Assembly: GCA_934630445.1 (NCBI GenBank)
Contig: CAKTWY010000022.1
Coordinates: 1-19,190 of the forward strand
DNA from: an uncultured Eubacteriales bacterium
Lineage (GTDB): Bacteria; Bacillota; Clostridia; Oscillospirales; Butyricicoccaceae
Direction of reading: 5' to 3'
DNA length: 19,190 bases
Translations under genes and position numbers: made by a program
Notes under the pieces: generated by a model
The model's input: the letters and a program-made list of their open reading frames with translations, nothing else
What the model was told of the DNA's origin: nothing
Databases searched by the model: none
In this document: one piece after another, positions 7,890-12,935 of the stretch
Layout of the letters: each line of letters starts with the position of its first letter
Numbering within the stretch: the first letter of the stretch is position 1

Positions 7890-8725
7890 TGACGAAAAAC
7901 GAAATAGGGCGCGCGGCAGCGGTACTGGGGCTTATCATCCTTGCGGTGATCTTCCTCCTGCCGATCGCGATCGTTCTGGTCAATTCCTTCAAAGGACGCT
8001 TTTTTATCCAGAGCGCGCCGTTCCTGCTTCCGGATGCAGAGACGTTTGTGGGGATGGAAAACTATGTCACAGGCGTTACCAAAAGCGGCTTTGCCAGTGC
8101 GTTTGGCTATTCGCTTTTTATCACCGTCGGATCGGTCGCGGCGCTGGTCTTCTTCACAGCGATGACCGCGTGGTATATCACACGCGTCAAGTGCGCGTTT
8201 TCCACGGCGCTTTACTATCTGTTTGTCTTTTCCATGATCGTTCCGTTTCAGATGGTCATGTTTTCCATGTCAAAGATCGCCAATCTTCTGCGCATCGACA
8301 CGCCGCCGGGGATGATCATCCTTTATCTCGGCTTCGGCGCGGGGTTATCGGTTTTTTTGTTCAGCGGCTTTGTCAAATCCATTCCGCTCGAGGTGGAGGA
8401 GGCGGCTACGATCGACGGCTGTGGTCCGGTGCGGCTTTTTTTCGCCGTCGTGCTGCCGATCCTCAAACCCACAGCGATCACGGTCGCCATCCTGAATGCC
8501 ATGTGGATCTGGAACGATTACCTCCTGCCGGCGCTTGTCATCGGAACAAATTATAAGACCATTCCCGTGGCGGTGCAGGGCGTGCTTACGGGTTCGTACG
8601 GCGGCAGGGATATGGGTGCGCTGATGGCGATGCTCGTCCTGTCGATCCTGCCTATTATCGTATTTTACCTCGCCTGTCAGAAATATATCATCGAAGGCGT
8701 CGTCGCCGGTGCGGTAAAAGGCTGA
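7889..8725 (+). CDS. Sugar ABC transporter permease, MalG/UgpE type
   Basis: This is the second membrane subunit of the same importer, 278 residues, with six predicted membrane segments and a periplasmic-side loop after the first. The EAA loop is at about residues 170-190 (EEAATIDGCGPVRLFFAVVLP). Its start overlaps the stop of the first permease by one base. No ATP-binding subunit follows. In many Firmicutes CUT1 importers use one shared ATPase (MsmX/MsmK type) encoded elsewhere, and I infer the same here. No strong terminator follows; a new promoter begins 10 bp after the stop. Confidence 0.93.
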   Translation: MTKNEIGRAAAVLGLIILAVIFLLPIAIVLVNSFKGRFFIQSAPFLLPDAETFVGMENYVTGVTKSGFASAFGYSLFITVGSVAALVFFTAMTAWYITRVKCAFSTALYYLFVFSMIVPFQMVMFSMSKIANLLRIDTPPGMIILYLGFGAGLSVFLFSGFVKSIPLEVEEAATIDGCGPVRLFFAVVLPILKPTAITVAILNAMWIWNDYLLPALVIGTNYKTIPVAVQGVLTGSYGGRDMGALMAMLVLSILPIIVFYLACQKYIIEGVVAGAVKG

Positions 8726-8734
8726 AAATTTGTC

Positions 8735-8763
8735 TTGAAACACACAGATAAAAGATGTATACT
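8735..8763 (+). promoter_or_regulatory. Sigma-A-type promoter of the leader/alpha-beta hydrolase unit
   Basis: TTGAAA (8735-8740) and TATACT (8758-8763) are separated by exactly 17 bp, a strong match. The predicted start is near 8770. It makes the downstream unit independent of the transporter operon. Confidence 0.75.
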
Positions 8764-8799
8764 GTGAACACGATCACGCACAAAAGGGGGCGGTCCTGT

Positions 8800-8880
8800 A
8801 TGAAAAAATATCGTTTGCAGGCCATGGCTCCCGGCGTGGCTTTTGCTGCTTCCCCAGCGCAGTTTTGCGCGTTTTTTTAA
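8800..8880 (+). CDS. Possible 26-residue leader peptide
   Basis: An ATG at 8800 lies about 9 nt after an AAAAGGGGG ribosome binding site and 30 nt after a predicted transcription start. The frame runs 26 codons, begins MKKYRLQAM and ends QFCAFF. The last codons overlap a small GCGCA/TGCGC hairpin with a U7 tract. No homolog is recognised. Its position between a promoter and overlapping alternative hairpins is that of a leader peptide, but it could also be chance within a non-coding leader. Confidence 0.4.
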   Translation: MKKYRLQAMAPGVAFAASPAQFCAFF

Positions 8881-8917
8881 AACGCGGCGCGGAAGGGAAA
8901 ACAGATGCATGTGTCCA

Positions 8918-8958
8918 GCCCGGGAGAGGACGACGCTCCCGGGCATTTTTATGCCCGG
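8918..8958 (+). terminator. Terminator with overlapping alternative hairpin (possible attenuator)
   Basis: Stem GCCCGGGAG (8918-8926) with CTCCCGGGC (8936-8944) is followed by ATTTTTAT, a good intrinsic terminator. Its 3' arm also belongs to a second perfect hairpin, CCGGGCAT (8939-8946) with ATGCCCGG (8951-8958), in which the U-tract becomes the loop. The two folds cannot coexist. This is the layout of an attenuator upstream of the hydrolase gene; the signal is unknown. Confidence 0.55.
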
Positions 8959-8996
8959 ACCGGCCGTTTTGCATGAACGGCAAAAAGGGGGATAAA

Positions 8997-9911
8997 ATGG
9001 AAGAGACAATTTTGACAGGCGAAACCATTCTCGACAGGACAATCGAACTGCTTGAGACGCACGGCGCGCAGCGGGCGCGTTTGTTTTTGGAGGAGCACCG
9101 CCTTGCTGCCCAGACGCAGTGCCCTGCCCAGACTGCAAATTTCCGCGCCTGTCTTGCGGCGCTCTGCGGCGAACGGGAACAGGCGATCGGCATCCTTGAA
9201 AAGGCGATTGAACAGGACGGGCTTTGGTATCGGCCGGCGGCTTTTGAAGACGATGACCTCGCCTCCCTGTGGGGAGACGAGCGCTTTGAGGCCCTGCGCC
9301 GGATATCCGACGCACGCTATGAGCAGGCGCTGAAAGCGGAAAAGCCCTGGTTTTCACTGACTGAAAGGCGCGCGCCGGACCTGCTCATCGCGCTGCATGG
9401 CAATCAGCAGACTGACCGGCACGCAGCGGCGGACTGGGGATGCCTGGAAACGCACGGGCTGCAGGTGGAATACCTGCGTTCGGGCGAGCCCGACGCTGCC
9501 GGCATTTACCGCTGGGAGACGGACGGAGCAGGAGATGAAGCATTGATGCGTGCAGTTGCCCGGGCATACCAGCTGGGGTTTCAGCGCGTCTTTGCCGGAG
9601 GGTTTTCGGCGGGATGCGACGTCATACTGCGCGCGCTTTTCAAAGGGATGCGCCTGGACGGGGCGGCGCTTGTCGCTCCGTGGCTCCCGTGTTTGGGCGG
9701 GAAGAAAGGCGGCGCCGACCCAAAATCGGCAAAATCGGTTCCGATGACGGTTTTTGCCGGTTCGCACGATACGGACTGTCTGCCGTGCGCTGAGCGCTTT
9801 TGTGCAGTGATGCGCGCGCAGGGCGGCGTATGTGCGCTTCATGTTGTGCCCGGGCTCGGCCACGTGTTTCCGCAGGGAATTCAGACGCGTCTGAAGGATT
9901 TTTTTGCATGA
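8997..9911 (+). CDS. Alpha/beta hydrolase with helical N-terminal region
   Basis: This is a 304-residue predicted cytoplasmic serine hydrolase. Residues 1-115 are helical with a TPR-like repeat (ACLAALCGEREQAIGILEKA, then a WGDERFEALRR segment). Residues 125-304 are an alpha/beta hydrolase: ALHGN (132-136) as oxyanion segment, nucleophile elbow GFSAG with Ser204, an acid in GSHDTD (Asp258 or Asp260) and catalytic His289 in GLGHVFP. The substrate is unknown; a small esterase or dienelactone-hydrolase-like role is possible. I chose ATG 8997 because of the strong AAAAAGGGGGAT site. Frames starting further upstream run through the terminator region. A GCCGTT/AACGGC hairpin (8963-8981) abuts the ribosome binding site. 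No signal peptide is seen. Confidence 0.8.
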   Translation: MEETILTGETILDRTIELLETHGAQRARLFLEEHRLAAQTQCPAQTANFRACLAALCGEREQAIGILEKAIEQDGLWYRPAAFEDDDLASLWGDERFEALRRISDARYEQALKAEKPWFSLTERRAPDLLIALHGNQQTDRHAAADWGCLETHGLQVEYLRSGEPDAAGIYRWETDGAGDEALMRAVARAYQLGFQRVFAGGFSAGCDVILRALFKGMRLDGAALVAPWLPCLGGKKGGADPKSAKSVPMTVFAGSHDTDCLPCAERFCAVMRAQGGVCALHVVPGLGHVFPQGIQTRLKDFFA

Positions 9912-9968
9912 AGGCCGCCCGGCGAAAAAACGGCCGTTTTACCCGGTCCACAGTGCCGGAATAACAAT

Positions 9969-10005
9969 AACAAGCGCGCCGCACTTCTTGTGCGGCGCGC
10001 TTGTT
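9969..10005. terminator. Bidirectional terminator between hydrolase and deacetylase genes
   Basis: A perfect 16-bp stem, AACAAGCGCGCCGCAC (9969-9984) with 9990-10005, has the loop TTCTT. The minus-strand transcript continues into a U-rich TTGTTATTGTTATT, so it best fits the convergent deacetylase gene. It can also stop the hydrolase transcript. Confidence 0.8.
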
Positions 10006-10067
10006 GCATCAATTGCCTGTCGTGCTATAAAATAGATCGGATCGCATGCCCGGATGGAGGAAAAACC

Positions 10068-10877
10068 CTATGCAGATACAAGATCGTCGAGTGTGCCGAA
10101 TGAGTAGCCCATCTCTTCCCATTTCGTGAGCAGGTCGTCAAGGATCTCCGCGTTTGTTTTCGACGTGCTGTGCAGGAGCACGATGGCACCCGGATGGATA
10201 CGCGGCAGAAGCTTTGCATACGCCTGCTCGTGCGTGGGCTGACGGTCGGTATACCAGTCGACATACGCCAGGCTCCAGAAAAACGTGGTATAGCCTAGCT
10301 GCCTGGCGTGCATAAGGTTTGCTTCGCTGTACTTGCCCTGCGGCGGCCGGTAGAATTTTTTCATTTCCTGGCCGGTCGTCTTCCGGTACAGCGCCTCGAG
10401 GTCTGATATCTCCTTCTGAAAAGCATCAAGATCCGATATTTTTGACATGTCGGGATGATGGTAGGTATGGTTGGCGACTGTGTGTCCCTCTTCCACCATG
10501 CGGCGGACGAGATCCGGACTTGTTTCAATGTAATTGCCGACGACAAAAAAGGTCGCCTTGGCATTGTGGCGCGCGAGCGCCTCCAGAATCGCAGGGGTAT
10601 ACCCATTTTCGTAGCCTGCGTCAAAGGTCAGGTAAATCACATTTTCCGACGTATCGCCGACAAAATAGGCGTTGTATTTCTTCAAAAAGTCCGGAGTGGC
10701 GTTCCCGACAGGCGTCTGCCCCTCCTTTTGGAAGCTGAGTCCCCAGTTGCCGCCTGACGAGGCGCTGACGGCCGTGCTTTCACCTGAAAAAAAGCGGAAG
10801 CTCGCAACGGATGCCATCAGCGCAAGGAGGCATACAAGCGCGGTCAAGATCTGATTTTTTCGAAGAATGATATACAA
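10068..10877 (-). CDS. Polysaccharide deacetylase, PdaA-like, membrane-anchored
   Basis: This 269-residue protein has an N-terminal signal anchor (about residues 8-30) and a carbohydrate esterase 4 domain at about 78-266. It closely resembles PdaA, the de-N-acetylase that acts on muramic acid to allow muramic delta-lactam formation in spore cortex. Motifs are TFDAGYENG (84-92; catalytic Asp86), zinc site His137-x3-His141 in NHTYHHPDM, RPPQGKYSE (177-185), and LLHS (234-237). Classical CE4 enzymes have TFDDG and PdaA has TFDNG; here the metal-site Asp position is Ala. The start is a TTG at 10877, preceded by AAGGTGG with 10-nt spacing; an in-frame stop lies just upstream. It is next to spo0A on the same strand, consistent with a sporulation or cell-wall role. 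Confidence 0.88.
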   Translation of the reverse strand: MYIILRKNQILTALVCLLALMASVASFRFFSGESTAVSASSGGNWGLSFQKEGQTPVGNATPDFLKKYNAYFVGDTSENVIYLTFDAGYENGYTPAILEALARHNAKATFFVVGNYIETSPDLVRRMVEEGHTVANHTYHHPDMSKISDLDAFQKEISDLEALYRKTTGQEMKKFYRPPQGKYSEANLMHARQLGYTTFFWSLAYVDWYTDRQPTHEQAYAKLLPRIHPGAIVLLHSTSKTNAEILDDLLTKWEEMGYSFGTLDDLVSA

Positions 10878-11008
10878 AACACATGCACCACCTTACCCCA
10901 TCTCTATGATCGGACGCGGCGGTTCATGCAGGGAATCTTGTTCCTGAGATATACGCAGGCGCGGCCTTGGCCGGATGCACGGCATGCGCGCCGGGGGAAT
11001 CGTCCGGG

Positions 11009-11794
11009 TCAGACGGAAGCTTCTGTTTTCATCTGCAGCCTGAGACGGTCGGCAATCATCGAAATAAATTCCGAATTGGTGGGTTTGCCGCGGGAATTGG
11101 ACACCGTATACCCGAAAAAGCTCTGCAGCGTCTCAAGGTCGCCCCTGTCCCAGGCCACCTCGATGGCGTGACGGATGGCGCGCTCCACGCGCGACGGCGT
11201 GGTGTGATATTTTTTAGCTACGGTCGGATAGAGCACTTTTGTGATGGCGTTGATCACGTCCATATCGCCGATGGCCATGATGATCGAGTCGCGTAGATAC
11301 TGATAGCCCTTGATGTGCGCCGGCACGCCAATCTCGTGGATCACGTTTGTGACGCGCACTTCAATATCCAGTTCGGGATGCAGCTTCGGCGCCTGAATGG
11401 TGATCTCGGGCTTTGCAAGAGACATGCATACTTTGATGCGGTCGACAAGCATTTCAAGGTCGAACGGTTTGAGCATGAAATAACTTACGCCGAGCATCGA
11501 CGCCTCAAGCGTCGTCTGATCGCTCGAAAACGAGGAAACGACGAAATATACCGGCCTGCGGCGCAGGTTCAGGCTGTTGATCAGCTTCAGCGCGCCAAGG
11601 CCGTCGAGATGAGGCAGGATGGCGTTTGTGATCACAATATCAGGTGCGGTTTCGGACGCAGCACGTACCAGTTCGTGCCCGTCTGAAACGGATCCGGCGA
11701 GTTCAATCATCGGCTCGGCCGACAGTCTCTCCGTCAAAAGTGTAAGGAACTCCGCGTTATCGTCCGCAATAAGTACCTTTATTTTTGTATCCAT
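11009..11794 (-). CDS. spo0A: Spo0A-type response regulator with Asn at the phospho-acceptor position
   Basis: Spo0A is the master transcription factor of endospore entry and binds 0A boxes when phosphorylated. The 261 residues hold a receiver domain (5-125), a linker and the Spo0A-specific DNA-binding domain (about 145-260, with HEIGVPAHIKGYQYLRD, the recognition helix SRVERAIRHAIEVAW and GYTVSNSRGKPTNSEF), which is very well conserved. The acidic pair Asp11-Asp12, the Ser/Thr switch (Ser87) and Lys109 (LKPF) are present. The acceptor Asp is replaced by Asn57: PDIVITNAILPHLDG where Bacillus has PDVLVLDIIMPHLDG. The ATG at 11794 follows GGAAGGG; a TTG five codons earlier overlaps that site. 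The usual partner spoIVB is not adjacent. Confidence 0.93.
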   Translation of the reverse strand: MDTKIKVLIADDNAEFLTLLTERLSAEPMIELAGSVSDGHELVRAASETAPDIVITNAILPHLDGLGALKLINSLNLRRRPVYFVVSSFSSDQTTLEASMLGVSYFMLKPFDLEMLVDRIKVCMSLAKPEITIQAPKLHPELDIEVRVTNVIHEIGVPAHIKGYQYLRDSIIMAIGDMDVINAITKVLYPTVAKKYHTTPSRVERAIRHAIEVAWDRGDLETLQSFFGYTVSNSRGKPTNSEFISMIADRLRLQMKTEASV

Positions 11795-11847
11795 TACAAA
11801 CCCTTCCAATTCTTTTCAATTTTAGAATTCTTCGGCGCCGTGAGATT

Positions 11848-11876
11848 AAATTACCATAATTTTCACACATATGCAA
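11848..11876 (-). promoter_or_regulatory. Sigma-A-type promoter of spo0A
   Basis: On the minus strand, -35 TTGCAT (11876-11871), a 17-bp spacer, and -10 TAATTT (11853-11848), with TGG before the -10 forming an extended -10. The start is predicted near 11841, giving a leader of about 47 nt. Confidence 0.7.
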
Positions 11877-11904
11877 GACGATTCGCCTATTTAATGCCGT
11901 AAAA

Positions 11905-11941
11905 TATCGTCAAAAACCGACATTATGGACAAAAAATGTCG
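11905..11941. promoter_or_regulatory. Cluster of 0A-box-like sites and an inverted repeat upstream of spo0A
   Basis: Two minus-strand 11-mers resemble the 0A box TTTTGTCGAAA: TTTTGACGATA (11915-11905) and TTTTGTCCATA (11934-11924), each at about 8-9 of 11 positions. They overlap an inverted repeat, CGACATT (11918-11924) with AATGTCG (11935-11941). The location, 60-100 bp upstream of the spo0A start, suits autoregulation, but neither site is a perfect match. Confidence 0.35.
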
Positions 11942-11999
11942 TCTTTTTGCGGGAAATATCGGGAAGTGACGGACGGCGCCGCACCCGCGTGCGGAACAA

Positions 12000-12131
12000 A
12001 TAAAAATGCCGGGGCAAAGCCCCGGCAGCGCAGCAAAAAACCTGCAAAGTTTATGAAAGAAAGAGTGTAAGATAAAGCGAAACGATAATGCCGCGCGTCA
12101 GCCGCGCAGCATGGCAAACCCGCCTATCTTG
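12000..12131 (-). ncRNA. Candidate small RNA of about 130 nt upstream of spo0A
   Basis: A complete minus-strand unit is seen: a strong promoter (12165-12137), a 5' region with hairpin ATGCTGCGCG/CGCGCGGCAT (12112-12088, one wobble), a pyrimidine-rich open stretch (about 12085-12040) and a strong terminator (12027-12007 plus U-tract). No gene with a credible start fits; the only frame across it begins with TTG and has no ribosome binding site. No known RNA family is recognised. It could act as an sRNA or be an attenuated long leader of spo0A. Confidence 0.55.
12002..12027 (-). terminator. Intrinsic terminator of the candidate small RNA
   Basis: As minus-strand RNA, TGCCGGGGC and GCCCCGGCA (12027-12019 and 12015-12007) pair perfectly over 9 bp with a 3-nt loop and are followed by TTTTTATTT. 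It also blocks read-through towards spo0A. Confidence 0.85.
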
Positions 12132-12136
12132 CCCCT

Positions 12137-12165
12137 ATTATATCAATGCTGCGCCAAAACGGCAA
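12137..12165 (-). promoter_or_regulatory. Extended -10 promoter of the candidate small RNA
   Basis: On the minus strand, -35 TTGCCG (12165-12160), a 17-bp spacer, and -10 TATAAT (12142-12137) with TGA before it. The predicted start is near 12130. Confidence 0.75.
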
Positions 12166-12277
12166 TAGTGCAAAAGGAAAAGTTATAAGCGGAGAGAAGA
12201 AAAAAATTATGCAATCTTACGGTCGGGCGGCAAAACTGCGTCTTATGGCATAGAATTGCGCAAATAAGAAAATAATG

Positions 12278-12306
12278 TTTACAAAAGCGGATGTTTGTGA
12301 TAAAAT
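12278..12306 (+). promoter_or_regulatory. Promoter of rpsO
   Basis: TTTACA (12278-12283) and TAAAAT (12301-12306) are separated by 17 bp, with TGA before the -10. The start near 12313 gives a leader of about 108 nt. That leader is long enough for the S15-binding structures known in other rpsO leaders, but I could not confirm one by eye. Confidence 0.8.
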
Positions 12307-12420
12307 AGCAAGGCAATAACGTCCTGCAGCTGAGTTCGGGGATACATGGCCTGTTTGAGCAGACGCCCTACCCGCCCTGTACACGGCGCACGGAGACAGA
12401 TTTATTAGGAGGAACGAATT

Positions 12421-12687
12421 ATGATCCGCAAAGAAGTCAAGCAGTCCGTCATCGAGGCAAACCGCACGCACGAGAACGATACCGGTTCCCCGGAAGTGCA
12501 GATCGCGATCCTGACGGCGCGCATCAACGAACTTACCGAGCATCTCAAGGTGCACAAGAAGGACAACCATTCGCGCCGCGGCCTTTTGAAAATGGTCGGC
12601 CAGCGCCGCAACATGCTCAACTATCTGGCAAAGAAGGATATTGAGCGTTATCGTGCCCTGATTGCAAAGCTCGGCATCAGAAAGTAA
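12421..12687 (+). CDS. rpsO: 30S ribosomal protein S15
   Basis: S15 binds the central domain of 16S rRNA and starts assembly of the 30S platform. The 88-residue length is exactly that of the family. Motifs are GSPEVQIAILTARI, the HKKDNHSRRGLL loop that contacts rRNA, and KLGIRK at the C-terminus. The ATG is preceded by AGGAGG with 7-nt spacing. It has its own promoter and is followed by two hairpins before pnp, so most transcripts probably end there with some read-through. The rpsO-pnp order is common across bacteria. S15 often represses its own message through the leader. Confidence 0.98.
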   Translation: MIRKEVKQSVIEANRTHENDTGSPEVQIAILTARINELTEHLKVHKKDNHSRRGLLKMVGQRRNMLNYLAKKDIERYRALIAKLGIRK

Positions 12688-12701
12688 GAAGCAGCAAATG
12701 A

Positions 12702-12727
12702 TGGGGCTGGCTGTCAAGCCAGCCCCA
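12702..12727 (+). terminator. Hairpin after rpsO
   Basis: A perfect 11-bp stem (TGGGGCTGGCT, 12702-12712, with 12717-12727) closes a GTCA loop. Only a short CTTTC follows, so it may be a weak terminator or an mRNA 3'-end protector. Confidence 0.6.
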
Positions 12728-12774
12728 CTTTCACAGAGCGCCGCCGTTTGCCCGGCGCGCGCGGCCGTTGCCCG

Positions 12775-12795
12775 CCGGACGGGGTCCGGTTTTTT
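12775..12795 (+). terminator. Second terminator between rpsO and pnp
   Basis: CCGGAC (12775-12780), loop GGG and GTCCGG (12784-12789) are followed by six T residues. The stem is short but the U-tract is good, so termination is probably partial, setting the rpsO to pnp ratio. Confidence 0.6.
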
Positions 12796-12837
12796 ATATC
12801 ATTAAATTTGGTATCAGGCGGGCGGGTTTTACAGCGT

Positions 12838-12893
12838 TTTTAGCAGTTGAAGGCATACCCGAGCTTTTTCGGATACGGCTTCAAGTGCTAAAA
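12838..12893 (+). promoter_or_regulatory. Long imperfect hairpin in the pnp leader
   Basis: Arms 12838-12862 and 12869-12893 pair at 21 of 25 positions around a 6-nt loop, with the outer TTTTAGCA/TGCTAAAA perfect. It lies about 30 nt before the pnp ribosome binding site. In E. coli a long pnp leader hairpin is cut by RNase III and lets PNPase repress itself; a similar role here is inference. Confidence 0.5.
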
Positions 12894-12935
12894 GGTGTAA
12901 GACCTGTTCGCCCCATTACGAATGGAGGCAGAAAA

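Noticed and set aside
8865..9911. 348-residue form of the alpha/beta hydrolase
   Set aside because: It would translate through the terminator hairpins; the ATG at 8997 has a much better ribosome binding site.
11923..12117. 64-codon frame on the minus strand across the candidate small RNA
   Set aside because: It starts with TTG without a ribosome binding site, runs through the terminator, and has no recognisable features.
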